A DNA stretch of 64,000 bases from Streptomyces halstedii (GTDB taxonomy: Bacteria; Actinomycetota; Actinomycetes; Streptomycetales; Streptomycetaceae), in assembly GCA_000720535.1 (NCBI GenBank), contig JOAZ01000030.1, positions 1 through 64,000 on the forward strand, given 5' to 3'. The notes beneath the pieces are model-generated. The model saw nothing but the letters and a program-made list of their open reading frames with translations. It was not told the origin of the DNA and did not search any database. Below are positions 41,914-50,692 of this stretch, piece by piece. Position 1 is the stretch's first letter; every line of letters starts with the position of its first letter. A program made the translations under genes and the position numbers.

Positions 41914-42351
41914 TTGAACACCAGTCCCGCGCACGAAGCACAGCCCTATCTGCGTGCCGCCACTGCCGGCATCCACCACCACGCCCGGAGCCTGCCCACC
42001 CAGGACCACGCCGCCGACCGCGTTCACCTGGACGTGCTGCATGCCCACTTGACCACGCTGCACCAGCTTCTGGACCAGCTCGCAGACACCACCCGGCCCC
42101 AGAATCCCGCTGCCGGGCGCCACCTCGCCACCGCGCGGACCCGGCTGTGGCAGGCCGCCACCGAAACCCACGCCGCCTTCCACCGACTGCCGACCACGAC
42201 TGCCAACTCCACCGAGTGCCGCCCCGAACAGCTTCCCGAGGGACCAACAGTCCTCACGATCTGCCAGCGCCACCTCGCTGCCGGGCACATCACCCGGCGC
42301 AAGACCACTCCCAGCGACCTCCGCGCGCACACCACGGCATGCGTGCGATGA
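41914..42351 (+). CDS. Hypothetical helical protein in the transfer operon
   Basis: 145 residues from TTG 41914 with AAGGA five bases upstream. It is mostly helical (YLRAATAGIHHHARSLPTQD, LDVLHAHLTTLHQLLDQLAD, LATARTRLWQAATETHAAFH) and ends with a TICQRHLAAGHITRRK segment. No domain recognised. Stop overlaps a mini-ORF as ATGA just before the VirB4 gene. Confidence 0.55.
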   Translation: MNTSPAHEAQPYLRAATAGIHHHARSLPTQDHAADRVHLDVLHAHLTTLHQLLDQLADTTRPQNPAAGRHLATARTRLWQAATETHAAFHRLPTTTANSTECRPEQLPEGPTVLTICQRHLAAGHITRRKTTPSDLRAHTTACVR

Positions 42352-42383
42352 GCACCACCCGCAGAATCGAGCGCCCCCGATGA
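42348..42383 (+). CDS. Eleven-codon coupling mini-ORF
   Basis: ATG 42348 overlaps the upstream stop as ATGA and encodes MSTTRRIERPR. Its TGA overlaps the VirB4 start (ATG 42380), again as ATGA. It may serve only to hand ribosomes from one gene to the next. Confidence 0.3.
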   Translation: MSTTRRIERPR

Positions 42384-43885
42384 GCCACCGGCCCGCCCGC
42401 CGCGCCTTCGCCAGCCCCCTGTTCACTCCCTACGGGACCGACCGGGCCAGCCGCAGGGAAGCCCGTCGCCAGCTCTCCGAAGCCACCGCCAAGGCCCGTG
42501 CCGACGCCAGCAGCCACCGGACAGGTCCTGCACCCGCCGAGCATGAGACACCCGCTCCGCTCTACCCGTCGAGCGGACGCCCCGGGCCCGCCTCCGCCCG
42601 CCAGAACCGGCTGAAACTGCCCGCCCACCGCATGACCACCGCAGTGGCCGCCGGCGCATACCCATTCCTCGCCGAAGGCGGCCTCGGAGCCGAAGGCATC
42701 TACATCGGCCGCGACGTCCACGCCGAGGCCAGCTTCGTTTTCGATCCGTTCGCGCTGTACGGCAAGGTCGAGGGGTTCACCAACCCGAACCTCCTGTTGG
42801 CTGGCGTGATCGGCCAGGGCAAGAGCGCACTGGCCAAGTCCTTCGCGCTGCGTTCGGTGGCCTTCGGATACCGCGTCTACGTGCCGTGCGACCCGAAAGG
42901 CGAGTGGACGCCTGTGGCGGAGGCTCTCGGCGGCCGGTCCGTCGCCCTTGGCCCCGGGCTACCGGGACGCCTGAATCCTCTCGACGCGGCGCCGCGACCA
43001 CAGGGCGTCTCCGAGGCCGACTGGGTCGGCGAGATCCGCAAGCGACGCCTGCTCCTGCTCGGCTCCCTTGCCCGCACCGTTCTGGGGCGGGACCTGATGC
43101 CCATGGAGCACACCGCCCTAGACGTCGCCCTCGACGCCGTCGTCACCCGTGCCGCGGTTGCCAGCCACACTCCGCTCCTCGGCGACGTCGCCGCCACCCT
43201 CAACAACCCTGGCGCCCTGGCTGAGGCCGCCGCGATGATGTCAGGACAGCTCGGAGACGCAGCCCAAGACCTGGCCCACGCGATGCGCCGTCTCGTCCAC
43301 GGGGATCTCGCCGGCATGTTCGACGCCCCCTCCACCGTCGCCTTCGACCCGAACGCGCCCATGCTCACCATCGACCTGTCCCGCCTCGGCGGCTCCGGCG
43401 ACGACACCGCTCTCGTCCTGGCGATGACCTGCGCGAGCGCCTGGATGGAGTCCGCCCTCTCCGATCCGTCCGGCGGCCGGCGCTGGATCGTCTACGACGA
43501 GGCGTGGAGGTTGATGCGGCACGTCGGTCTGCTGCAGCGGATGCAGGCCCAGTGGAAACTGAGCCGCGGCCTCGGTATCGCCAACCTCATGGTGATCCAC
43601 CGGCTGTCCGACCTACTCACCGCCGGCGACGCCGGATCACAGGGCCGCGCCCTGGCCGAAGGGCTTCTCGCCGACTGCAGCACCCGAATCATCTACCGCC
43701 AGGAAACCGACCAACTCCACGCCGCAGCCTCCCTGCTCGGCCTCACCTCCGTCGAGATGGACGCCATCGCTCACCTCAACCGAGGGCGCGGATTGTGGAA
43801 AGTCGCAGGTCGGAGCTTCATCGTGCAACACCTCCTGCACAGCCACGAACTGGCGCTCTTCGACACTGACGCCCGTATGCACTGA
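42380..43885 (+). CDS. virB4: VirB4-family conjugation ATPase
   Basis: 501 residues. Walker A is LLAGVIGQGKSALAKSFALR (about 142) and Walker B is RRWIVYDEAWRLM (about 367), followed by the VirB4/TrwB arm motifs (LSRGLGIANLMVIHRLSDLL, DCSTRIIYRQETDQL) and an NRGRGLWKVAGRSFIVQH closing strand. It lacks the N-terminal VirB4 domain, which is encoded separately in the SCO6880-family gene. It powers substrate transfer and pilus assembly at the inner membrane. Confidence 0.92.
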   Translation: MSHRPARRAFASPLFTPYGTDRASRREARRQLSEATAKARADASSHRTGPAPAEHETPAPLYPSSGRPGPASARQNRLKLPAHRMTTAVAAGAYPFLAEGGLGAEGIYIGRDVHAEASFVFDPFALYGKVEGFTNPNLLLAGVIGQGKSALAKSFALRSVAFGYRVYVPCDPKGEWTPVAEALGGRSVALGPGLPGRLNPLDAAPRPQGVSEADWVGEIRKRRLLLLGSLARTVLGRDLMPMEHTALDVALDAVVTRAAVASHTPLLGDVAATLNNPGALAEAAAMMSGQLGDAAQDLAHAMRRLVHGDLAGMFDAPSTVAFDPNAPMLTIDLSRLGGSGDDTALVLAMTCASAWMESALSDPSGGRRWIVYDEAWRLMRHVGLLQRMQAQWKLSRGLGIANLMVIHRLSDLLTAGDAGSQGRALAEGLLADCSTRIIYRQETDQLHAAASLLGLTSVEMDAIAHLNRGRGLWKVAGRSFIVQHLLHSHELALFDTDARMH

Positions 43886-43899
43886 GGAACAGAACGCCC

Positions 43900-44472
43900 G
43901 TGACACCTGGCATACAACGCGACCTGATACCCAGCGCCGAGGCCCATCACCTTATCGGCACGCTCAACGTGATGAAGGACAAACTACTCAACGCCGCCGA
44001 GCAGTGGCAGCTGCTGGACGAGAACGGAGACGTTCCGGCCTCACCCTCCTACGCCGCACTGCTCCAGCACGCCGCGGACGCACAGGACCTCTCCCGCGAC
44101 GTTTTCCGGCTGACCGCCGACTTCGCGCGGAGCCCTCACCGCACCACCAGTGCCGGCAACACCGTTTTGAGACATCTCGCCACGGCGGCGACCATGTCGA
44201 GCCACGCAGCCTCGCACTTCTCCGAGACTGCGGAGTGTGCCCTGGCCCTGCCCCGGTCTGCCACCCCGACCGACCGGCGCTACCTCACGAACCGCATGGT
44301 CAACGACCACGCCTCAGCCCGCGCCTTCCTGCGGCGCTCCTCGGAATCCCTGCGGGACGCGGCCAAGGAACTCGACGACCACCTCGGCTTCCAGCCCTTC
44401 CTCGCGCCGCTCACCCGTCAGGAAGGCCCGCCGCTGCCTCCACCTCCCACGCCGGGCGGTCGCCGCCGCTGA
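43900..44472 (+). CDS. Hypothetical helical protein downstream of VirB4
   Basis: 190 residues from GTG 43900. It is almost wholly helical (AHHLIGTLNVMKDKLLNAAE, YAALLQHAADAQDLSRDVFR, TADFARSPHRTTSAGNTVLR, HASARAFLRRSSESLRDAAK) with a Pro-rich tail. It resembles a recurring group of element proteins that bundle helices without catalytic motifs. Function unknown. Confidence 0.55.
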   Translation: MTPGIQRDLIPSAEAHHLIGTLNVMKDKLLNAAEQWQLLDENGDVPASPSYAALLQHAADAQDLSRDVFRLTADFARSPHRTTSAGNTVLRHLATAATMSSHAASHFSETAECALALPRSATPTDRRYLTNRMVNDHASARAFLRRSSESLRDAAKELDDHLGFQPFLAPLTRQEGPPLPPPPTPGGRRR

Positions 44473-44515
44473 CCGCACCGAACCCGTAGCCCAATGCACC
44501 CACGTCCCCCAAGGA

Positions 44516-44770
44516 ATGCCCCTGAACCGCCCCGTTCATTTCAGCGACGCCGACTGGGCCGAGTACCAGCAGTGCCAGGCCGAGCACGACGACCTCATGG
44601 CGCAGGTCGTCGCCGACCGCGAAGCCCATCTGGAACACGACCTGATCGCCACCTACGACGAGTACCAACTCGACTTCACCGCGCTTCCGAAGCCGGAAGC
44701 CGGCCCTACCCGCCGGACACCTCCGCCGCACCGCTCACCGGCCTCCCGCAGGAGGAGCCGTGGCCGCTGA
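44516..44770 (+). CDS. Small acidic hypothetical protein
   Basis: 84 residues: MPLNRPVHFSDADWAEYQQC, then a helix QAEHDDLMAQVVADREAHLE, YDEYQLDFTALPKPEAG and a basic tail. ATG 44516 touches the AAGGA ribosome site and is too close. CTG 44522 would be ideally spaced, so a CTG start is possible. The 3' end overlaps the next gene by 11 bases. Function unknown. Confidence 0.45.
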   Translation: MPLNRPVHFSDADWAEYQQCQAEHDDLMAQVVADREAHLEHDLIATYDEYQLDFTALPKPEAGPTRRTPPPHRSPASRRRSRGR

Positions 44771-45674
44771 CGATGACAGCACCCCCGACACTCGCCGCGC
44801 GACTCCCCTCGCGCCGCTTCCTGACCACCGCAATGTGAACACCCCCTGGTGGCAGGAGCTGTGGCGCCGCCACGCGCACATCACCACACCACTGCGAGAG
44901 CGCGGGCTGGAGTGTGACATCGAGTTCGGCCTCAGCGCCTACATCGTGCGCGTGTCGCTCCCCGACGACAGTTACCTGATCATCGGCCCGCCGCAAGAGC
45001 CGCCCTCCGAGCGCCCGCCCGGGGACCCGGAGGGCTGGATCGTGACCCGTGAGCGCAACAGCGACCGGTCAAGTTATTTCGAGCGCATCTACGACTCGGC
45101 TCCCCCCGCATACCCCGATCCCCCCGAGCAACCAGAGGCCCGCCACGGCGGCAGCGTCCAGCCCTTGATCGCAGCCCTCGACCATCACCTCGCGCAGCTC
45201 GGGCTGCTGCCCCATGCCGTCGCGCCCCACGAAAGCCCACCTGTGCACTCAGCTCATCCGTCCAACCCGTCCAAGGACCCGGACGTCACCGAGAGGGCAG
45301 ACCGAACCGCCTACGCCTACGGCGACGTCCTCCTCACTCTCACCGACCAGCTCAACGGGACAAACTCGCACGCGGACGCCGCCGCTCTGCTCCACCAGAT
45401 CCTGGAGCCGACCCACGGCCTGCTGGAGCGGCTCGGCGAATTCTTCGAGGCAGCCGCGGAGAAGGCGAAGGAAGCAAAACAGGACGACGGCTTCGACCTG
45501 TCTTACGACCTCGCCGACGCCGCCGCCGAAATCCGCAACCTAGGGGAAGACCTACGCGTAACCGAGGACCGAATGCGGGCGCTGACACCGCTCCGTCCCA
45601 CACCGCAGGTGCGCTCCGCCCCGGCCCTTCCGCCTCGCTCAGTCCCGCCAGCCGCGCCGCGACACACCCGCTGA
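44760..45674 (+). CDS. Hypothetical protein of the element
   Basis: 304 residues. The N-terminal domain (about 25-130) is mixed: NTPWWQELWRRHAHITTPLR, GLECDIEFGLSAYIVRVSLP, DSYLIIGPPQEPPSERPPGD and GWIVTRERNSDRSSYFERIY. The C-terminal half is helical with a possible coiled coil (LHQILEPTHGLLERLGEFFE, AAAEKAKEAKQDDGFDLSYD). It belongs to no family I recognise. It is in a tight rightward run with small proteins on both sides. Confidence 0.55.
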   Translation: MAADDDSTPDTRRATPLAPLPDHRNVNTPWWQELWRRHAHITTPLRERGLECDIEFGLSAYIVRVSLPDDSYLIIGPPQEPPSERPPGDPEGWIVTRERNSDRSSYFERIYDSAPPAYPDPPEQPEARHGGSVQPLIAALDHHLAQLGLLPHAVAPHESPPVHSAHPSNPSKDPDVTERADRTAYAYGDVLLTLTDQLNGTNSHADAAALLHQILEPTHGLLERLGEFFEAAAEKAKEAKQDDGFDLSYDLADAAAEIRNLGEDLRVTEDRMRALTPLRPTPQVRSAPALPPRSVPPAAPRHTR

Positions 45675-45707
45675 CACCGCACCCACGCCACCCCTGCCAG
45701 GAAGAAC

Positions 45708-46478
45708 ATGACCGCACCCCGTACCGATCTCTCCGCCTTCGCCAGCGGCCTCGCCGATCGCCTGCCAGGCATATGGACCAGCCACTACCAGCGCGCCCAG
45801 TACGCGGATCAGCCGCCCCGTACCGAGCAACTCTGGGACATCGGCCACGTCGACTACATAGTCAGCCAGAACGTCCTCACCCACGACGCTGTGCTCCACG
45901 GGCCGGACAACCAGCGACTGTACGTCACTGACCGGCCGCTCTACCCGCACCAGTTCGTCATCGCGCCGCTCGTGCCTACCGCAACGCACATCAAGCCGCA
46001 CCACTTCGACACCGTCGAGGAGCCCAACGGCATCGCCGTACCCGATGATCCGGCCCGGGCTGCGGCTCAAGTCGCCCGACGGATGCTGCCCCGCTACGAG
46101 CAGGCCCTTCAGACAGTGCTCACCAACGCAGAAACCCATCCCGAGCCTCCACACCGACCCGGGCCGCCACAGGTCGACCAGGTTCTTACCCTGACCCAGT
46201 ACGCCGACGGAGTCCTCGGCACACCCTACGAGAGCGTGCCGGTGGACGCCCGTATGACGCTGTACGCCCATGGGTTCCAGTACCACCCGCACCAAGCGGC
46301 ATTCCTCCTTCCCGCCGTCTACGGGGACAGCGGTCGCGCCCTTCGCGTCCACGGCGTGGTCCAGCAACTCACAGCCAAGGGCATAGGTGTGAATCTCCGC
46401 CACTCGGCGCCCACCACCACTGCGGCCCTCCCGCCGGCATCTCCGACGACGGCACCCGTGACCAGCCGTACTCGCTGA
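45708..46478 (+). CDS. Element-specific protein, paralogue of 61873-62622
   Basis: 256 residues. It shares with the product of 61873-62622 the opening LADRLPGIWTSHY (there SELPDTWISS), RLYVTDRPLYPHQFVIAPLV, the segment EPNGIAVPDD followed by AAAQVARRMLPRYEQALQTV, and a C-terminal FQYHPHQAAFLLP strand region. The shared EPNGIA...QVA...L.RY..AL pattern defines a family within this element. Function unknown. After the stop, another frame up to about 46600 looks coding, suggesting a nearby frameshift. Confidence 0.6.
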   Translation: MTAPRTDLSAFASGLADRLPGIWTSHYQRAQYADQPPRTEQLWDIGHVDYIVSQNVLTHDAVLHGPDNQRLYVTDRPLYPHQFVIAPLVPTATHIKPHHFDTVEEPNGIAVPDDPARAAAQVARRMLPRYEQALQTVLTNAETHPEPPHRPGPPQVDQVLTLTQYADGVLGTPYESVPVDARMTLYAHGFQYHPHQAAFLLPAVYGDSGRALRVHGVVQQLTAKGIGVNLRHSAPTTTAALPPASPTTAPVTSRTR

Positions 46479-46628
46479 ACCCTCCGGTCGGCGCCGCAGC
46501 CCTCTCCCGTCTGGCCGACACGGTGATCGATGCCGAGATCCCGGTCGCCGACATGGTCCACGGCGGCTCTGATCCGGAGCAGGAGCAGCGCGTAGCCGGT
46601 CGCCGAGACCTGGCTCGCCGAAGGCGAA

Positions 46629-47216
46629 ATGTTCCTGCGTCGGGGGCCCGCGCCAGCGCACCCCACCGCCGCCCAGCCCGGCCTCTCGCCGCGGCACGGC
46701 CCGCGCACCGCGGCCCGTGCCCCTTCCGCCCCACGTCCCGAGGAGAACCCCGCCCCCTTGCAGCCCGGCACCCACTTCGCCTTCGGCGACCACCAGGAAC
46801 ACGGCTTCGTGGCCTCCTTCGCCTCCTCCCTGCCCGCCCATCTCGCCCATTGGTACCTGCTCCGCGAGCAGTTCGAGCCCGTACCCGACGAACCTGGGCT
46901 GTTCCGGCTCAGCGAACCCGAGCGCGAGGGCATCCGCCGCACCCGGCAGGCCGTGCACGACCTGCGCAGCCAGGGATACACCGTGCAGGCCGACATCCCT
47001 CTCGACCCCGCCGCCGCTGCAGACCCACCACGGCCTGCCCCGTCGAACGGCCTTATGGAGCGCCGCAGCCGTCTTGCACAGGCCGCCGCCGGCCGGACAA
47101 CGCAGAGGGGTACCGCACCCGCCACCTCGCCACCGTCGGCCCGGCCGATCCCACCGAAGCCCTCCTACGCGCCGACCGTCCACCTGACGGCTTCGGGCGG
47201 GGGGCGGTCACGATGA
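46629..47216 (+). CDS. Hypothetical protein, possibly 5'-truncated by a frameshift
   Basis: 195 residues from ATG 46629 (GAAGG four bases upstream). The middle reads GTHFAFGDHQEHGFVASFAS, LPAHLAHWYLLREQFEPVPD and LSEPEREGIRRTRQAVHDLR with SQGYTVQADIPLDP. Upstream, LNPPVGAAALSRLADTVIDA and PVADMVHGGSDPEQEQ lie in another frame and also look like protein. The gene may therefore originally have begun near 46400 and lost frame near 46595. Confidence 0.45.
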   Translation: MFLRRGPAPAHPTAAQPGLSPRHGPRTAARAPSAPRPEENPAPLQPGTHFAFGDHQEHGFVASFASSLPAHLAHWYLLREQFEPVPDEPGLFRLSEPEREGIRRTRQAVHDLRSQGYTVQADIPLDPAAAADPPRPAPSNGLMERRSRLAQAAAGRTTQRGTAPATSPPSARPIPPKPSYAPTVHLTASGGGRSR

Positions 47217-48396
47217 CATCCGTGAACGGCCCCGCCCCTCGGCCCTCGGCGGCCGACCTCGCGCACCGTGCACACGACTTCCGGCTACGGATGTCCGGCA
47301 TCGGCTGCGAGACCGAGACCGCACTCGACACCACACGCGACCGCTACGGGCGAACCGTCCATGCAGGCGCCGCCACAGCCGCCCTGGCCCGCCGTGACCA
47401 GGCGGCCGTGGAGGCATACGCCAAGCACCTGGCCCCGTACGCTGACGCACTGCTCGGTTCCACTCGCCGCGCGCTGGACGAACTGCCGCCAGCCCGGCAC
47501 CTCGCCGGATGGCGGACAGTGCTGGATGGCCTCGCCGCCTCCACTGCCGAGATCCGCCGGGCCCTCGACCAGCCCGCCACCCCAGCTCGGCAGCCGAACG
47601 CGCGCAGCATGCCGCGTTGTGGCCCCACCTCGCCACCTGGGCGGATCACGGTTACATCGCCAGCAACCTCGCCGACCAGGACCAGCGGCCCCACCGCAAG
47701 ACTCCGCTGAGCGGGGAGGAACAGCACGCGTGGACCGAGCGGGCCCAGGCGGCGCAGCGGCGCGGGGAGCTGGAGCTGACCGAGTCGTGGCACGCCGCCG
47801 ACGGGCAGCCGATCACCCTCGCGTACCTGGTCGAGGACGACGACTCGACGGTGGTCGCCCTGCGAGGTGACCCGGATGCACCGGGCTGGCAGGTGATCGG
47901 CCACCACGTTCACGACTACGTGGCCGGGCAGGCGCTGCCCGCCGCGGTCCCGCCTGGTGTGCTGCACGCGGACATCTCCCGGTTCAACCGCCCGGCACCC
48001 GCCCCCGAGGTCTCGCTGCAGGAACTCATCCGGGACGTCATCGAAGCCCAGACCGCCGGAGATGCGTCCAACGCGCTACTCACCGCCACCCAGCGCGGGT
48101 ACAACGCGGGCCCGATGATCCGACTCCAGACACTCGTGGAGACCACAAGCCAGTTCGCTTCCGCGCTGGAGACCGTGCAGGGCCGGCAGATCGCTGCCCG
48201 GCTCGCCTCGCTCGGCCGACAAATCGACTTCCTCACCCGCGAAGTGCACGGGGCCGCCGAAAACCTCGGCGCGACCGTGGCCGTCCTGCCGCCGCACCGC
48301 ACCCCCGTGCTGCGGGCCCGCCCACACGCTGCCCCAGGGACAACACTTCCAGCCGCGCCACCGCAGCGCACCACGCCGGCCGCGCGCCACCCGTAG
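47214..48396 (+). pseudogene. Conserved hypothetical gene, apparently frameshifted
   Basis: From ATG 47214 the product reads RPSAADLAHRAHDFRLRMSG, RRDQAAVEAYAKHLAPYADA and RTVLDGLAASTAEIRRALDQ. At about 47585, in a C-rich stretch, protein character moves to another frame (SSAAERAQHAALWPHLATWA, DHGYIASNLADQ, LELTESWHAADGQPITLAYL, PGWQVIGHHVHDYVAGQALP). It continues to 48396 with helices MIRLQTLVETTSQFASALET and IAARLASLGRQIDFLTREVH. No good start precedes the second part, so one gene of about 390 residues is likely. Cause of the shift unknown. Confidence 0.5.
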
Positions 48397-48530
48397 CAGC
48401 CCCCGCACCCAGCCGGAGACATCCTGACTGCCGCCACCGCCCACATCACCTTGTATCTGAGAGTGCGGAACGTGTCCGTTTCGTAGTTGAGGTTAGGGAA
48501 GGGCTGCTGGTCGCGGGCGGGGTATGGCCC

Positions 48531-48953
48531 TCAGGCGTCGGGGCGGGTGAACAATCCGGTTTCGGGTTCGGTGAGGATGCCCCGGCTGACCAGGCGCTTC
48601 GCTTTGGCGCGGATACCTTCGGTGTTCTTCGGGAGGATCGGCAGGTCGAGGGCCTGGCAGAGGTCGCGGGCGCGCATCGGCCGGCCCGCGTCGGCCAGGG
48701 CGGTGAGGATCTGCTGGTAGGCGGGATGATCCGGGACGTCAGGACGCTCCGGTTCGATGGCGGGTAAGAGTGCGGGGAGAGCGAGCAGGGTCTTGCGAGT
48801 GATCCGCAGGTTCTCGCTCTCCGTGTCGATCTCGCCGAGCTGCGCGGTGATCTCTTCGATGCGGGACCGGAACTCCTCTGCCTGGTCGGCCAGTTCGCGC
48901 TCTCGGGTCCCGATGTGTTCCAGGATGGCTTTGACCTGCAGGTGCTCACTCAC
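48531..48953 (-). CDS. IS accessory protein with coiled coil and winged-helix end
   Basis: 140 residues from GTG 48953, overlapping the transposase stop. The N-terminal half is a coiled coil (VKAILEHIGTRERELADQAE, FRSRIEEITAQLGEIDTESE). The C-terminal half looks like a winged helix (YQQILTALADAGRPMRARDL, CQALDLPILPKNTEGIRAKA, RLVSRGILTEPETGLFT). Proteins of this type are encoded beside certain Streptomyces IS5-type transposases and may regulate them. Confidence 0.6.
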   Translation of the reverse strand: MSEHLQVKAILEHIGTRERELADQAEEFRSRIEEITAQLGEIDTESENLRITRKTLLALPALLPAIEPERPDVPDHPAYQQILTALADAGRPMRARDLCQALDLPILPKNTEGIRAKAKRLVSRGILTEPETGLFTRPDA

Positions 48954-49780
48954 GTAGTCCTCCAGGTGGTGAGGGTGGCTCCGGTGAGGCGGCGGCTCAT
49001 GACGGAGGTCATCGCCCAAAAGACACGGGAGCGGGAGGAGGCGGGCCGGTGTTCGTAGTCGCGTACGAGACGGCGGTAGAACATCAAGATCCCGTTCGTC
49101 TGCTCCACGATCCACCGCTTTGCCTGCGGAACGAACCCGCGCTGGTCCGGGTTGCGTTCGACGATCTCGACATCGATGCCGTGGTTCTTGCCGTGCTCGA
49201 CAACGCGTCTCTTGAAGCCCTGGTCGACCAGGGCCTTGGTCACCGTGTCGCACTGGGCGGCGACACCGTCCAGCAGGGCGATGCCGGCGGTGTTCTCGTG
49301 CGCACTGGCGGGCAGGATGACGCAGTCGATGACGAGGCCCGATACGTCCACGGCCAGGCATCTCTTCCTGCCCGGAACCCGTTTCGCAGCATCCTTGCCG
49401 GTCGTGTCGGTGGGGACGCCGACGGCGGCGTGAATGCTCTGCGTGTCCAGAACCACCAGGCTCGGATCGGCTAATCGCCGGTTCTTCTCCCGCAGTTGCC
49501 ACCGCAGCAGGTCGTGGATGGTCTGGTCGGTGCCGTCGTCACGCCACGTGTAGAAGTAGTACTTCACCGCCCCGGCGGGCGGCAGGTCGTGGGGCAGCAG
49601 GACCCACTGGCAGCCGCTGCGATTCTGGTACAGGATCGCGTTCACGATCTCCCGCATCGCGTATCTGCCCTGGTGGCCGCTGACCGACGGATGCGCGGCT
49701 TTCCACGCGGTGATCACGGGCTCGACGAGATCCCACTGCTCGTCGGCGAGATCGGTTGAATACGGCTTGCGCATGCTCAT
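48950..49780 (-). CDS. IS5-family transposase
   Basis: About 276 residues with intact DDE features: SLVVLDTQSIHAAVGVPTDT (first D), CDTVTKALVDQGFKRRVVEH (second D), and the C-terminal FVPQAKRWIVEQTNGILMFY, RRLVRDYEHRPASSRSRVFW region with the acidic E. The N-terminal DUF4096-like part reads KPYSTDLADEQWDLVEPVIT, YQNRSGCQWVLLPHDLPP and VKYYFYTWRDDGT. No frameshift is present. Confidence 0.88.
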   Translation of the reverse strand: MSMRKPYSTDLADEQWDLVEPVITAWKAAHPSVSGHQGRYAMREIVNAILYQNRSGCQWVLLPHDLPPAGAVKYYFYTWRDDGTDQTIHDLLRWQLREKNRRLADPSLVVLDTQSIHAAVGVPTDTTGKDAAKRVPGRKRCLAVDVSGLVIDCVILPASAHENTAGIALLDGVAAQCDTVTKALVDQGFKRRVVEHGKNHGIDVEIVERNPDQRGFVPQAKRWIVEQTNGILMFYRRLVRDYEHRPASSRSRVFWAMTSVMSRRLTGATLTTWRTT

Positions 49781-49884
49781 GCCATAATCCAAGCGAACCC
49801 CAAACGCCTGACCAGCCGCGATGCCCCAACATCACACCATCGAGCGATGACAACCCGGACAGAAGATCACCTACTGCACTCTCA

Positions 49885-49926
49885 AGATCCCGTTCGTTTG
49901 CGCCACGATCCACCGCTTCGCCTAAT
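49885..49926 (-). repeat. Fragment of a second IS5-type transposase copy
   Basis: About 40 bases starting AGATCCCGTTCGT repeat, in the same orientation, the transposase segment near 49088-49130 that encodes AKRWIVxQTNGIL. It differs at only a few positions. It is outside the intact IS and is the remains of another copy. Confidence 0.6.
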
Positions 49927-49966
49927 GACGACAGAGGGTGTCGGGTTTACGGCCGACGATGGACGT

Positions 49967-50485
49967 ATGCGCGAAACCCCAGAGGAACTCGACAAGCTCC
50001 AGTCCCTCCTCGACTCCTCCCTCTCCGGCTCGACCACACACCTCCGCTCGATCGTCGAGGGCCGCACCATCACGGCGGCGCAGCTCACCGGGGTCCTCAC
50101 CGGCATGTGCACGCTCGCCCTCTCCACGGTGACCGCAAAGGGCGAACCGCGGATCAGCGGCGCCGACGGGCACTTCCTGCACGGCCGGTGGCACTTCGGC
50201 ACGGCGCGCAACGCCGCCAAGGCCCGTCACCTTGCGGCCCGTCCGGCCGCCAGCGTCGCGCACATGCGCGGCGAGGACCTCGGCGTGTTCACCCACGGCA
50301 CGGTGGAGGAGATGAACCCCGAGGACGCCGAGACCACGGCCGACTGGCAGGAACTCCTCGCCTACTTGCATGACTTCTACAACGACGACGCCTTCGACTG
50401 GAACCGCGAGGTCGTCTACTACCGGCTGAACCCGCACTGGATGACCGTCTACGCCCCCGACCTCGACAAGCTCACCGGCACGTGA
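49967..50485 (+). CDS. Pyridoxamine 5'-phosphate oxidase-like (PPOX) family protein
   Basis: 172 residues from ATG 49967. After a helical N-terminus (PEELDKLQSLLDSSLSGSTT) comes the split-barrel fold: MCTLALSTVTAKGEPRISGA, DGHFLHGRWHFGTARNAAKA, RHLAARPAASVAHMRGEDLG and VFTHGTVEEM, ending VVYYRLNPHWMTVYAP. This order is typical of flavin- or F420-binding PPOX proteins. It may be a reductase, but the cofactor cannot be decided. It lies between an IS and an inverted IS end, so it may be captured cargo. Confidence 0.75.
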   Translation: MRETPEELDKLQSLLDSSLSGSTTHLRSIVEGRTITAAQLTGVLTGMCTLALSTVTAKGEPRISGADGHFLHGRWHFGTARNAAKARHLAARPAASVAHMRGEDLGVFTHGTVEEMNPEDAETTADWQELLAYLHDFYNDDAFDWNREVVYYRLNPHWMTVYAPDLDKLTGT

Positions 50486-50640
50486 CGCCGGGCCCGACGA
50501 CTCGGGCCTGCACATTCGCGTTCGTGGGTGCGGGGCCGGTCGACGGCGCGCCGTCGCGTACCGCCGACGCCGTGGCGACGGCCTCGCCCAGCGCCCGCCG
50601 GTACAGCAGCGACCCGAGGCTGCCCCACCCCCAAGCTCTC

Positions 50641-50692
50641 AACTCCTTCCCCAACCTCAACGAAAAGCGGACAAGAACTCACGTTCCGCACT
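50641..50692 (-). repeat. Inverted copy of the IS5-type left end
   Basis: On the opposite strand this reads AGAGTGCGGAACGTG, then TCCG, TTTTCG, TTGAGGTT and GGGAAGG, closely matching the IS left end at 48459-48503 in the inverse orientation. There is no transposase next to it. Together the two ends bracket 2.2 kb including the PPOX gene. Confidence 0.6.

Larger units (their letters stand above)
48458..49884 (-). mobile_element. IS5-family insertion sequence with accessory gene
   Basis: A 1,427-bp element. Its ends carry inverted TGAGAGTGC (48458-48466 and, complemented, 49876-49884), extending to 14 of 17 matching positions. Inside are a leftward transposase and, overlapping it, a small coiled-coil/HTH gene. 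No target duplication is visible. Immediately outside the right end is a 40-base piece identical in part to the transposase gene, so it lies next to an older copy. Confidence 0.65.
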
